Source: Bryobacter sp.
Lineage (GTDB): Bacteria > Acidobacteriota > Terriglobia > Bryobacterales > Bryobacteraceae
Assembly: GCA_022843625.1 (NCBI GenBank)
Contig: JALHNH010000007.1
Coordinates: 124,001 to 188,000 of the forward strand
DNA: 64,000 nt
Reading direction: 5' to 3'
Positions within the stretch are counted from its first letter, which is position 1. Each line of letters begins with the position of its first letter. This document shows, in pieces, positions 33,319 through 41,814 of the stretch. The notes below the pieces were generated by a model that saw only the letters and a program-made list of their open reading frames with translations, made no database searches and was not told the DNA's origin. Position numbers and translations under genes: made by a program.

Positions 33319-33500
33319 TGGACCTAGACGACGAGACGCCGCCGGGTGAGGGCCCGAGATGACGCTGCGCGCCGCGAAAACACTTCGCGCCTTATGCTTC
33401 GGCGCTATCGGCCGATCAGCGTGTGCGCGTCCATTGCCTATTGAACTCGATGGTTGACGAAGCCGTGCTCCGCGAGATTGACAGACCAAAGAACCTGTAG
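33318..33500 (+). pseudogene. Small ORF interrupted by an in-frame TGA
   Basis: ATG 33318 overlaps the stop of the preceding gene and encodes 14 residues, then TGA at 33360-33362. The same frame continues open for 45 further codons (RKHFAPYASALSADQRVRVH, then LLNSMVDEAVLREIDRPKNL) to TAG at 33498-33500. The downstream part looks like a plausible helical protein. A point-mutated gene is the simplest reading; stop readthrough cannot be excluded. Confidence 0.35.
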
Positions 33501-33787
33501 TCGGTTTGTTCCGGCGAGCTGGGACCCAGCCGGGTGGCGTACTGACCGGCGGCAACGCCCCGCCGATCATCGCTAACGGACCGGCGCGAATCGTGAGATT
33601 CGGTTGCGACTGGCGTTACTCGTTACGGGTCCGCGAAGCGGCTCTCATGTGAGCGCATCCGCTCGACAGGCTCTGCTAAGCTGGTGGCCGCGCTGCGCTG
33701 TCACTCAGCAAACAGCCCGCCCGCTCGAAGCAGGAGCCCGAGTAACGAACGGGAGGTTGGCAAACACACTCCCGTACACTAGAACCA
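33501..33787. other. Intergenic stretch before the MerB-like gene
   Basis: No ORF is supported here on either strand, and no RNA gene, repeat or strong promoter could be identified by eye. The MerB-like gene's promoter should lie here. Confidence 0.35.
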
Positions 33788-34477
33788 ATGGCGAATGCCC
33801 TCTCTCGTGGTTCCCTTCACTGCGCGATTCTTCAACATGTAGTTGATCGCGGCCACGCTCCCTCGGTTGCGGCACTGTCCAGGCTATTCGCCATGGACAG
33901 TGGGACCATTGAAAGGGCCCTACGGGACCTCGCTGACAACCACGGTTGTGTTCTCCATCCCAACGCGCCCGCTCTTTGGGTCATTCATCCGTTCTCCATG
34001 GCCCCTACAGCCTTCGCCGTACAACGGGACGATCGCATCTGGTGGGGAAATTGTGCCTGGTGCTCACTTGGTATCGCCGCCCTTCTTGGCGGCCAGGGCG
34101 TGGCGATACACACTACAATCGGGGGCGAAGGCGAGCCCGTCACAGTCCACGTAGACCGACATAGGGTCCGTGAGGACTTAGTCGTACACTTTCCAATTCC
34201 CATGGCCCGCGCCTGGGACAACGTGATCTTTACGTGCAGCACCATGTTGGTCTTCAAGGACGAACCAAGCGTCGACGCTTGGTCTGATCGCCATGCACTG
34301 CCGCGCGGGGATGCTCAGCCGATCCAGACTGTCTACGAATTCGCTCGATCCTGGTACGGCCGGCATCTGGATCCGGGCTGGCGGAAATGGACGATCAGTG
34401 AGGCTCGTGAGATGTTCCGCACTTTCGGTTTCGGAGGGCCAATTTGGGATCTGCCCATGACAGATCGCAACTTCTAG
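33788..34477 (+). CDS. Alkylmercury lyase (MerB)-fold protein with an altered catalytic site
   Basis: 229 residues. N-terminal winged-helix region (LHCAILQHVVDRGHAPSVAALSRLFAMDSGTIERALRDLADNHGCVL) then the MerB catalytic fold: WGNCAWCSLGIAALLG and, later, NVIFTCSTMLVF. The two catalytic Cys equivalents are kept, but the position of the catalytic Asp (Cys-x2-Asp in MerB) is Gly. Organomercury protonolysis is therefore doubtful. No mer operon genes are adjacent. It may bind metals or act in another redox role. Confidence 0.75.
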   Translation: MANALSRGSLHCAILQHVVDRGHAPSVAALSRLFAMDSGTIERALRDLADNHGCVLHPNAPALWVIHPFSMAPTAFAVQRDDRIWWGNCAWCSLGIAALLGGQGVAIHTTIGGEGEPVTVHVDRHRVREDLVVHFPIPMARAWDNVIFTCSTMLVFKDEPSVDAWSDRHALPRGDAQPIQTVYEFARSWYGRHLDPGWRKWTISEAREMFRTFGFGGPIWDLPMTDRNF

Positions 34478-34681
34478 AAGCATCCCGAACCAAAAGAGCA
34501 AAAAAGCCGGTATCTCGAAAGGTGCAAAAGGCAAAACTGGCGGCGCGAACCTTGGCTATCCCGAAGATGATTCGCGACAAGTCGCGAAGTGGGCTTCGCA
34601 ATGGGAAGTGAGGGCGCGGCGTACCAATCGGCACCATTTCAGTTCATGCTCAGCGGCCTAAGTAGACGGTGCAGATGCGCC

Positions 34682-35758
34682 TTACCCATCGCCTCTGGTG
34701 CTCTCGCTCGCGTCCGCTGCTCGCGGTTTCTCAGAAAGTAGCAGGTACTTGCCGCTTGCGAAGAGCAGCGTGAGCCGCTGCGAGAACCGCTGCTTCTCAC
34801 GAACGATCGACTCGCCGCCCTCGCCTTCTTCCTCCACGCGGTCCACAACTTTCACCGATTCCCAGTAGGACAAGTGCAGGTCATCGCCTTCACCCAAACA
34901 CCCGTTCAGACATCCGCTCACGGTCAGCAGCGAAAGGTGTCCGGGATGCAAAGGTGTTAACGGCCGGCCGACTAGCTTCTGTGCCGGCGCGTGCGTAATT
35001 CGCTTCGCCTGCTTCCACGCAGGCGATTGTTCCAGGAGATCTTCAATGAGGTCCAGCGGCAGCCCGCGATACTGGATCCGAACCGGTTCGCCCGGTGGTA
35101 CGGCAAATGATTGATCAGGCTCGTCCGGCAATGCTGGAATCTGCTCATAGCGCCGAGTTAACTCGGTCAACATCCGATGGCCTTGGCTCACTGCGGCATC
35201 GCTCATGCGTTCGCGTTCCCCGCGGCTCCGCCGAACTCCGAACACGACCACTTGCTTGTAGGTCTGGGCTTCCCGCGCTGTCAGCCGATAGATTGCCTTG
35301 TCTCGAAACTGGAGGGTCAGAGCCTGTCGGCATTCTGTCACGCGGTCAAACGGCACGACAAACACGAGTAGGCCGCCGGGCTTCAGCCAACGCGCGAATT
35401 CGTCGATGAAGATCCGCTCGAACCGTTGGTTCCTTCCTTCGCCGATCTCATGCTGGTACGGCGGGTTCAAGAACACCATCGAGAAGGACTCGACCGGCGC
35501 TTTGGCGTTCATCGCATCGCCGTGAATCACCTCGTCGAGAACTCCACGCGCCTCGGTCGCACGGAACGCATCCAACTCGATGCCGTAGCGCCGTACGTTG
35601 GCGCCGCAGGTAACCATCGTCAACGCGGCTCCTGTCCCAGCGCAGGGATCGAGGACACTCGCAGGCGAATCGGAGAACCAAAGGAAGCGCCGGATGCGCT
35701 CCGCCTCCCCCTGTGCGAGTGGGTAGTATCCGAGCTTCAAAACGGCAGCGGACCTCAC
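34682..35758 (-). CDS. Class I SAM-dependent DNA-methyltransferase-like protein (DUF6094 type)
   Basis: 358 residues. SAM-binding motif SVLDPCAGTGAAL (residues about 33-45) and catalytic NPPYQHEIG (about 98-106) are the motifs I and IV of N6-adenine methyltransferases. The extended C-terminal part resembles the DUF6094 family found on conjugative elements. It should methylate adenine in DNA, perhaps to evade host restriction; no cognate nuclease is visible. GTG start in a GTGA overlap with the upstream gene. Confidence 0.8.
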   Translation of the reverse strand: MRSAAVLKLGYYPLAQGEAERIRRFLWFSDSPASVLDPCAGTGAALTMVTCGANVRRYGIELDAFRATEARGVLDEVIHGDAMNAKAPVESFSMVFLNPPYQHEIGEGRNQRFERIFIDEFARWLKPGGLLVFVVPFDRVTECRQALTLQFRDKAIYRLTAREAQTYKQVVVFGVRRSRGERERMSDAAVSQGHRMLTELTRRYEQIPALPDEPDQSFAVPPGEPVRIQYRGLPLDLIEDLLEQSPAWKQAKRITHAPAQKLVGRPLTPLHPGHLSLLTVSGCLNGCLGEGDDLHLSYWESVKVVDRVEEEGEGGESIVREKQRFSQRLTLLFASGKYLLLSEKPRAADASESTRGDG

Positions 35759-36081
35759 CGCAGCACCTCCGAAGTCAATGGCTGTGCGGTCCCGTAGCAG
35801 TTTGAGAAGAAGAGGTCATGAATCCGCTTCAGCTCGCCTCGCAGGCTGTCGATCACTTCGGCTGATTCGGGATTCGCTACGACAAACATGGAGGCAGAGC
35901 GCTCCGCAAGGCCGGCGCGGTCGCCGCGCTCGATGAGGTCATGGCAGCAGTCGCACGCCGCCCACGACCCTTCGCTTTTGGAAACGACGGGGCCGATCTC
36001 GAACGCCACAAAATCCGTGGCAGGGTAATACCAAGCGGGGGCAAGATCAGAGCAGAAGTCACACTTCGCCTGTTGGATCAT
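35755..36081 (-). CDS. Hypothetical protein with two Cys pairs, 108 residues
   Basis: Begins MIQQAKCDFCSDLAPAWYYPATDF. CDFC near the start and CDCC about 35 residues later could bind zinc. The C-terminal half (AEVIDSLRGELKRIHDLFFSNCYG) is helical. AAAGGAATCC precedes the ATG; the stop overlaps the methyltransferase start, implying coexpression. Family not recognised. Confidence 0.65.
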   Translation of the reverse strand: MIQQAKCDFCSDLAPAWYYPATDFVAFEIGPVVSKSEGSWAACDCCHDLIERGDRAGLAERSASMFVVANPESAEVIDSLRGELKRIHDLFFSNCYGTAQPLTSEVLR

Positions 36082-36099
36082 GAGAGGATTCCTTTCGTC

Positions 36100-36297
36100 T
36101 TAGGCAGTCCCTGACTGAGGCTCCGTGGCGCGCTCGACTGCGATTGGCGTTGCAGGTGGCGCATCGACCGATTCGGTCCGCCCGCTCCAATCGAGGACAA
36201 GCAGCCTTCCGCATTCGCAGGAAAACGTCTCTTGCCGTTCCCGCTGGTACTGTTTGCCGCACGGGCACGAGAATTCGAAGTAGGAGTGGTCAGCCAT
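36100..36297 (-). CDS. Small zinc-ribbon-like protein, 65 residues
   Basis: An ATG with GGAGG 7 bases upstream starts a 65-residue protein: FSCPCGKQYQRERQETFSCECGRLL. Two Cys-x-Cys-Gly knuckles about 17 residues apart fit a zinc ribbon. The C-terminus is a disordered tail. It was found within a longer but poorly supported reading. Neighbours on both sides are cotranscribed in the same direction. Role unknown; adaptor or nucleic-acid binder is possible. Confidence 0.65.
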   Translation of the reverse strand: MADHSYFEFSCPCGKQYQRERQETFSCECGRLLVLDWSGRTESVDAPPATPIAVERATEPQSGTA

Positions 36298-36317
36298 ATT
36301 TGGCCTCCAGTCCGCAC

Positions 36318-36530
36318 CTATCGCTCGGGCGCGGCCACCGGCTCTTCGTCCTGCGTTTCCTCGATCACCACGCGCCGCTTCTTCAGAGGCGCGGGCGCGT
36401 ACTTGCGATAGATGGGCCAAAGGAGGATCGTGCCGGTGACCGATCCGACCAGCACGCCCAATTCGTTCGTGCGGCCGGAGAAGATCGCGGCGAGAAACAG
36501 TAGCAGACAAACCTTCTTTGTGAACTCCAT
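36318..36530 (-). CDS. Small membrane protein, 70 residues
   Basis: AAGGAGGT site before ATG. A signal/membrane segment (KVCLLLFLAAIFSG) and a second helix (LGVLVGSVTGTILLWPIY) are followed by a charged tail KKRRVVIEETQDEEPVAAPER. Two membrane passes are expected. No family known. It belongs to the minus-strand run between the primase and the methyltransferase. Confidence 0.6.
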   Translation of the reverse strand: MEFTKKVCLLLFLAAIFSGRTNELGVLVGSVTGTILLWPIYRKYAPAPLKKRRVVIEETQDEEPVAAPER

Positions 36531-36548
36531 GAGCGACCTCCTTCTCGA

Positions 36549-37157
36549 CTACGACGCGATCGAAACTACTTGCTGCTTTTCTGGCTCGGCGGTTGCTGCC
36601 ACCAGGCCATGACTGTGCCGGCAGTTCGCGCAGTTGACGCCCGCGACGACGAATTGGACCGCTTGGCGGAACTCCGCCGGAATCGGGCGCACTTCGCCGC
36701 CGCGCGTGAAAAACTCGGGTGAGAGACCCTGCTTCAGCAAGTCGGCCGGCAGGTGCCCGTCGATTCCGTGGAACAGGATGGTTGACTCCGCTTTGGGTCG
36801 TCGGCCCTGCTCGGCCTTCCCAAGCCGATGCTTGGCGATCAGCACTTGGTAGGTCTGCTCTACTCGGGCAATCTCGACGCTCACGAACTCCGTCGCCACC
36901 GCCACGGAATGCGCGCCATTGCCGCCGATGCGATCCAGCTTCTGAAGCCAAGCCAACTGCTTCCCGTCTGGAGCGAAGAACGAGATGTAGCGCCCGACCT
37001 CACGGTTCGCGCCGCCGCTCTCGACGCCGCGCAACACCCAGCGATCAGCGCGCGTTTGGCGCTCGACCGTGACCCACGTTTGGCAGTAGATCCCTGCCGA
37101 GTCCAACCGCCGCAGCATCGCTTTCGGCAATACCAGTCTGCTCAACTCGCCTGCCAT
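36549..37157 (-). CDS. Hypothetical protein, 202 residues
   Basis: Starts with MAGELSRLVLPKAMLRRL. Contains ISFFAPDGKQLAWLQKLDRIGGNGAHSVAVATEFVSVEIARVEQTYQVLIAKHRLG and a C-terminal CANCRHSHG motif that may bind zinc. Overlaps the primase gene by 16 bases. Family not recognised. It may be a partner of the primase, as the reading overlap suggests coupled translation. Confidence 0.6.
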   Translation of the reverse strand: MAGELSRLVLPKAMLRRLDSAGIYCQTWVTVERQTRADRWVLRGVESGGANREVGRYISFFAPDGKQLAWLQKLDRIGGNGAHSVAVATEFVSVEIARVEQTYQVLIAKHRLGKAEQGRRPKAESTILFHGIDGHLPADLLKQGLSPEFFTRGGEVRPIPAEFRQAVQFVVAGVNCANCRHSHGLVAATAEPEKQQVVSIAS

Positions 37158-38110
37158 TGGCGTCTCTCCTCCCGGACCAGGCGGATCGGCACGCCGAGTG
37201 TGGCGCGGATCTGCTCTTTCGTGCATCCCGCCCAGCAGATGTACTTGTGCGGTTCTCCCACCGAGATCGCGAGATTGTCGCGACCGCGATCCCGCCCGGC
37301 CGCCGCGCAACTCGGGCATTGAGTGACCCAGTTCCGGCCAACACGCCGCTTAGGTCGCGGAGACAGATGCTCCAAGATGATGAACGAGCGTCCGCTGCCG
37401 GTCGGTGGAGGCTCAACCCGCGCGGGCGGTGGCTCATCGAACTCGAGTCCTTGGATCAGTTGCTTCAGTTGCTCCTCGGTGACTCGCCTCAGGTTCCGCA
37501 GATATTGCATCTGCGCGTCCAGCGAATACGCGGCTCCGTAGAACCAATACCGCCGGTTCACCGCGCGGTGGATTCCCAGGGGAGCACGGATCGCATTCCC
37601 GAACTGGCCGTCTTCGAGGCGGTCTTGTTTGGGGAACAGTTCGATCCCGTCCGCTGCGCCCGCCTTCAGATTCACCAAGAGCTTGCCAGCCAGATGCTGA
37701 ATGTAGACACGTGCATGCCGAGCGAGCACGGGCTCGGCGAAGAAGATCCAGAGATGCCCACCGCGACGACTCTGTTCGAGAGCCGCCTGCACGCCGTCCT
37801 GTTGAAGTTCGTATTGCAACTTGAGCAGATCGGCCAACGCTTGGCGGTAATCGGCGTCGATCGCCATCCACTTCACGCGCTGGTTCGCCGGATTGATCGC
37901 GTAGATACCCAGCGTGATCTCACCGGCCAGGTGCCGCTGGATCTCGCGGAAGTCCGCCGACAGATCCCCCCCGTTCTTTGGACGGAAATAGTAGTGTCGG
38001 CCGGATTCCGGGTGGGGCCGTTCCGATTGCCGCGTGTACGGCCGCCGGTTCACGAACCATTGGGCGTACTCGCGGGCCATGTCCAACGTCGCCGTCAACA
38101 ACTCGGCCAT
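37142..38110 (-). CDS. Archaeo-eukaryotic-type primase (AEP) with a C-terminal zinc ribbon
   Basis: 322 residues. The N-terminal two-thirds resembles the AEP primase domain found in TOTE-type conflict systems and mobile elements: VKWMAIDADYRQALADLLKLQYELQ supplies the first acidic pair (Asp-x-Asp) and GGHLWIFFAEPVLARHARVYIQHL the His-containing strand, followed by DGIELFPKQD, the third acidic region. The C-terminus has a zinc-ribbon-like CPSC and CWAGC. It should make primers or extend DNA. The AAGGA site precedes the ATG. It is upstream of the 202-residue gene, overlapping it. Confidence 0.75.
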   Translation of the reverse strand: MAELLTATLDMAREYAQWFVNRRPYTRQSERPHPESGRHYYFRPKNGGDLSADFREIQRHLAGEITLGIYAINPANQRVKWMAIDADYRQALADLLKLQYELQQDGVQAALEQSRRGGHLWIFFAEPVLARHARVYIQHLAGKLLVNLKAGAADGIELFPKQDRLEDGQFGNAIRAPLGIHRAVNRRYWFYGAAYSLDAQMQYLRNLRRVTEEQLKQLIQGLEFDEPPPARVEPPPTGSGRSFIILEHLSPRPKRRVGRNWVTQCPSCAAAGRDRGRDNLAISVGEPHKYICWAGCTKEQIRATLGVPIRLVREERRQWQAS

Positions 38111-38156
38111 ACAAGTTCCTTACACCCAATCCGAGTTATCTCCAAACGAGTTGCGG

Positions 38157-38513
38157 CTAGTGCCGGACCGCCGCGAGCCGGGAGGGGTCCTCAGCCAAGT
38201 CCAGCAGCCGGAAGTCTTTGATTTTCTGACGCATGTCGCACATTCCATAGCCGCCGAATACGCCATCCGGCAACGAGAGCAGCCAAAAGCTGCCCTTCCG
38301 CCGGTCATATATATAGAACTCGCCCGAGCGGGCATCGCCGGGCGCCATGACGAACAGCAGCGCGCCCCGGGCGTATTCCACCCAGTGAGCGACCACGCCT
38401 TCGCCGAGCTTCAGGAACCCGGCAACGATTTCGGCGATGTCTCGTTCCGGGCGGGTGCCGAGGTCTCCTGTGGAGACCACCGGTCGTGCGTCGATTGCGA
38501 GTGAACTTGTCAT
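38157..38513 (-). CDS. Hypothetical protein, 118 residues
   Basis: Begins MTSSLAIDARPVVSTGDLG. The middle (HWVEYARGALLFVMAPGDARSGEFYIYDRRKGSFWLLSLPDG) is beta-rich and looks conserved. No family recognised. AAAGGAAAT site before the ATG. It is upstream of the primase gene on the same strand with 46 bases between. Confidence 0.6.
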   Translation of the reverse strand: MTSSLAIDARPVVSTGDLGTRPERDIAEIVAGFLKLGEGVVAHWVEYARGALLFVMAPGDARSGEFYIYDRRKGSFWLLSLPDGVFGGYGMCDMRQKIKDFRLLDLAEDPSRLAAVRH

Positions 38514-38592
38514 TTTCGATTTCCTTTCTGGTTGTGATGGGGATTGACCGGAACTCCGTCCGCTTCAGCGACAATTGAGCAGGAGCGTGGTT

Positions 38593-38808
38593 ATGACCAT
38601 GACCATCGAAGTCCCGATTCCCGACGATCTGATTGCACGCCTGGATCAGAAGGCCCGGAGTGCAGGTCTGGACCGCGAACAGTACATCCGTGCTCTGGTG
38701 TCTCGCGACTTGGCTGGCCCGAAAACATCCGACGAGATTCCGAGTGGCTTCCGCGAGGAAGTTGCCGCAAGCCGCGTCTCCGACAGCAATTTGAATCGCC
38801 TCTTCTAA
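38593..38808 (+). CDS. Ribbon-helix-helix antitoxin-like protein, 71 residues
   Basis: The sequence MTMTIEVPIPDDLIARLDQKARSAGLDREQYIRALVSRDLAGP gives a beta strand followed by two helices, as in ribbon-helix-helix repressors/antitoxins. GGAG precedes the ATG at 8 bases. No intact toxin gene follows; downstream to 38908 there is only a short open stretch with LDRLGQAVDDAGLYERALL. It could be an orphan antitoxin. Confidence 0.7.
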   Translation: MTMTIEVPIPDDLIARLDQKARSAGLDREQYIRALVSRDLAGPKTSDEIPSGFREEVAASRVSDSNLNRLF

Positions 38809-38908
38809 GTTCAAGGCTGGACCGCCTCGGCCAAGCCGTGGACGATGCGGGTCTCTATGAGCGCGCGCTCTTGCCTGAAGGAAAGTGACAACTCTGCACA
38901 GACGATGT

Positions 38909-39472
38909 TTAGCGCTCGCTACCCGGAGAACGGCTTTTCGTAGCCTTGCCGCTGTTCAGCCACGTCTCGATCCAATCAAGGAACGATAGGCGTCCGGTGC
39001 CGTCTGATTCGGGTTTGGCGCCTTCACCCGAGATCAGCCACACGTTTCCGCGCTCGGGACCTGCTGTGATCAGCACGCATTCGATCCCGCAACCGTGTGT
39101 ACCAAGGTAGATGTGGCCGTTTTTGTGCACTCGATCAACCGGCCCGCCGACGCTCTCATCAACTTCTGGGTCGTTATCCCACAGCCACGGCTCACGTAGA
39201 GAGAATTCGGTTGCAGGCGAAAATCCAGGCCACACGCTGCCCGCGGAGTTCTGATCCGAACGCTGCACTGGGGCGAGGCCGTACAGCGGCGGACCATCAC
39301 CGCCGTTTCCGGCCTCCAACACAAAACGCCGGTAGTCTTCTGGCAAAGTGATTCCGTACGTAGATTCGAAGCTTCGCACGGTGCGTTCAAAGGCGTTCGA
39401 CTTGAGGCGCAGGCCAAGGTCCGCGTACTTGCGCCGCACGCTGGCTATCCGTGCTTCAATATCCGACGTCAT
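38909..39472 (-). CDS. SMI1/KNR4-family immunity-like protein
   Basis: 187 residues. Pattern matches the SMI1/KNR4 (SUKH) fold: VRSFESTYGITLPEDYRRFVLEAGNGGDGPPLYGLAPV, then GHIYLGTHGCGIECVLITAGPERGNVWL and FLDWIETWL. Such proteins commonly neutralise polymorphic toxins, but no toxin gene is adjacent. Start at the second ATG; neither has a ribosome site. Confidence 0.8.
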   Translation of the reverse strand: MTSDIEARIASVRRKYADLGLRLKSNAFERTVRSFESTYGITLPEDYRRFVLEAGNGGDGPPLYGLAPVQRSDQNSAGSVWPGFSPATEFSLREPWLWDNDPEVDESVGGPVDRVHKNGHIYLGTHGCGIECVLITAGPERGNVWLISGEGAKPESDGTGRLSFLDWIETWLNSGKATKSRSPGSER

Positions 39473-39519
39473 TCGTGGTAATTGTAATCGCGCGTCCGCG
39501 TCCAGCGCTGTTGGCATCG

Positions 39520-40722
39520 CTACCGTAATCGCTGAATCGCCGCCTCGACCGCCGGCAGGTCTCCCGCTGACAGGTCCTTCAACCCGTCCAAACTAAGCCG
39601 ACCGCCGGACGCTTCCGCAATCACCTCCGCAAGGCGCTTCCGATCCCGCTCGGCAACTTTCCGGGCAGCCTGGAGCAGACGTCCGCGAGCGCCGTCGATT
39701 TGACTGCAATCGGTCGCTGGTGAACCAGCCTCGCTTTCGGCGCGCTGCAGCAGACCCTTCAACGCATCCCGGCTCGGGATGTCGTCGATGGAGTCGCTGG
39801 CCAAGTTCATTTCCTGGCACATCACCGCGTAACGGGAGTCGCCGATCTTCGCCACCGCCGCGCGCAGCCGCTCTACTCCGCGGTTGACGTCGGTCAGCTT
39901 GTCCATCACGATGGTGAGCTTCGTGAACCCAAGCTTCTCCGGCTCGGTGACGCCGCCGAACTTCTGGAGCGTGAATTTCGCCAAGCCAAGGCCGACCGCT
40001 TCGCTCAAACGCTTCACCTGAGCGAGCGCTTCCTCCCGAACCACGCCTTGACGTGGTTGAGGCGTCTGCTTCGGCGGCGTCGTCCGCACTGGACGAAGGT
40101 TCGACGGCAGTGCCCACTCCGGCAGATTCGGCGTGCGCACCGGCTGATTGTGTTGGTTCAGGTCCTCCCACACTTTGTCGAGATCGTACAGGTACCGGCC
40201 CAAGCCGAAGCACGCACACGCGCGCTTGAACGCCTGCGCCTCGGCGCGCGTCGCCGAGTTCTCGTCATCGGCCCATTCCTCACCAACGCCCGTGTGCGAG
40301 CCGAGTCCAACGACGGTCACGGTCGAAACGACCACGACCTTCGCACAGATGCTGGTCTGCTTTTCGCCTTTGGGTCCCTGGCGCGTCACGCGCTCAAAGT
40401 TCTGGGCGACCTGGACGTTGTACGTGCGCGTCCATCCCCACTCGCCGAACACATCGTTCAGCCGGTCCGTGTACGCGCGTTGGTCGGCGTACGCCACCAG
40501 TTGACCGCGTTTGACCGTTCCGTTCTTCGACTGCTGCGTGGACGTCGCCGTCACCCGCCAGCGAATCTCGCTAGGATCGAACGGTTCAAGTAGCTGTTTC
40601 CGAATCTGCTCGATGCGGTCCGGCGAAACCGTGTCGCTCTGCGCAACTGCCGCCATGATTGGCACCGTCGCGATAGGCGGCACCGGTTGTTCGTGCATAG
40701 CTGCACCATTGACGTAGCTCAT
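39520..40722 (-). CDS. Rad52/Rad22-family recombination protein
   Basis: 400 residues. The Rad52 annealing domain occupies residues about 20-165: PFDPSEIRWRVTAT, then AYADQRAYTDRLNDVFGEWGWTRTYNVQV, and DENSATRAEAQAFKRACACFGLGRYLYDL, the diagnostic helix. It anneals single strands, mainly on phages and mobile elements. The C-terminal half is low-complexity and a helical region of unknown function. AAGGA site before the ATG. Confidence 0.87.
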   Translation of the reverse strand: MSYVNGAAMHEQPVPPIATVPIMAAVAQSDTVSPDRIEQIRKQLLEPFDPSEIRWRVTATSTQQSKNGTVKRGQLVAYADQRAYTDRLNDVFGEWGWTRTYNVQVAQNFERVTRQGPKGEKQTSICAKVVVVSTVTVVGLGSHTGVGEEWADDENSATRAEAQAFKRACACFGLGRYLYDLDKVWEDLNQHNQPVRTPNLPEWALPSNLRPVRTTPPKQTPQPRQGVVREEALAQVKRLSEAVGLGLAKFTLQKFGGVTEPEKLGFTKLTIVMDKLTDVNRGVERLRAAVAKIGDSRYAVMCQEMNLASDSIDDIPSRDALKGLLQRAESEAGSPATDCSQIDGARGRLLQAARKVAERDRKRLAEVIAEASGGRLSLDGLKDLSAGDLPAVEAAIQRLR

Positions 40723-40799
40723 GACTATTCCTTTCTGACCGACAATTCCCACTGCTCGCTTGCGCGATTCCGCCACAATCCGCAACACTCGTAAATGGA

Positions 40800-41765
40800 A
40801 TGTTCCGGATCGCGCGGCTCCTGACCGCCTTCTCTTGCGCCGCTTGCACCGCGTCAAGCCAACAGCCGACGTTCGACCAACTAGCAGCGCTGTTTCAAAA
40901 CCAAGCGGTGCCGTCGCTTCGCGCGGAAGTGCGGCAGATCCCCGCTCGTTCCGGCGCGCGATTCTTCGACCTTTCGTTCGCCAGCCCAGTGAATGGCCGC
41001 GTACCTGGCGTGCTGATCACACCTGATCGCTCCGGGCGTTTCCCCGTTCTGCTCTTTGGGCACTGGATGATGGAGGGTTCACCGCTTCGCAACCGCAACG
41101 AGTTCCTGGAAGAAGCCGTGGTCCTGGCCCGAGCGGGCGCGATCTGCCTCCTCCTAGACACACCTCTGGTGCGCGAAGGAGTGAAACGAGACCCGGACGT
41201 CATGCACGGTCAAGAACCACTTGCCGCCGTACAGATGACGCGCGAGTGGCGCCGTGCTCTCGACATCCTGCTTGCGCGCTCCGATGTAGACCCGAGTCGC
41301 GTTGCCTACGTTGGTCACAGCTTCAGTGCGGAAGTCGGCGCCAAACTCACCGCCGTCGAAAAGCGCATCCAATCGTTTGTGCTCATGGCCAACACGTATT
41401 CATTGCGCGACTTCGTCTACGATGAGCTCAACGACGCCATGCTTGCCTGGCGGAAACAGTTCGGCGAGGAACGTGTTCGTGAATACCTGCAGCGCTTTGC
41501 GTTTCAGGATTCGCTTCCCTTCATCACGCACTCGGCTCCGGCTGCGGTGTTCGTACAGAACGGACGCGCCGATGCTGAGATACCTGAACGGATCGTTCGC
41601 GCCAGTGTTGCGCGCTTTCAGGAACCGAAGCGGTTGCAGTTCTACGACGCCGGGCACGAGTTGAACGCCGCTGCGCGCCGCGATCGCGTCCGCTGGCTCG
41701 CCGACCGGCTTGGGCTCAAGCCGGTCGACTACAAAGCGCTCGACGCCATTCCTCAACTCCGCTGA
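40800..41765 (+). CDS. Secreted alpha/beta hydrolase
   Basis: 321 residues with a signal peptide (MFRIARLLTAFSCAACTASSQ). The oxyanion region is PVLLFGHWMMEG, the nucleophile elbow is GHSFSAEVG (Ser near residue 168), and the catalytic His lies in DAGHELN. The Asp is likely in NGRADAEIP. Family is dienelactone-hydrolase-like with broad esterase/peptidase potential. It is a plus-strand cargo gene between Rad52 and the conjugation genes, divergent from Rad52. Confidence 0.82.
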   Translation: MFRIARLLTAFSCAACTASSQQPTFDQLAALFQNQAVPSLRAEVRQIPARSGARFFDLSFASPVNGRVPGVLITPDRSGRFPVLLFGHWMMEGSPLRNRNEFLEEAVVLARAGAICLLLDTPLVREGVKRDPDVMHGQEPLAAVQMTREWRRALDILLARSDVDPSRVAYVGHSFSAEVGAKLTAVEKRIQSFVLMANTYSLRDFVYDELNDAMLAWRKQFGEERVREYLQRFAFQDSLPFITHSAPAAVFVQNGRADAEIPERIVRASVARFQEPKRLQFYDAGHELNAAARRDRVRWLADRLGLKPVDYKALDAIPQLR

Positions 41766-41814
41766 GTGACCCCGGGAGCGGCCGCTGCGCATACCAACGG
41801 TCACCCCGCCCGAT

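Noticed and set aside
38818-38888. A possible toxin partner for the ribbon-helix-helix protein (LDRLGQAVDDAGLYERALL)
   Set aside because: Only about 25 residues with no start and no PIN or RelE motif; too little to call a gene.
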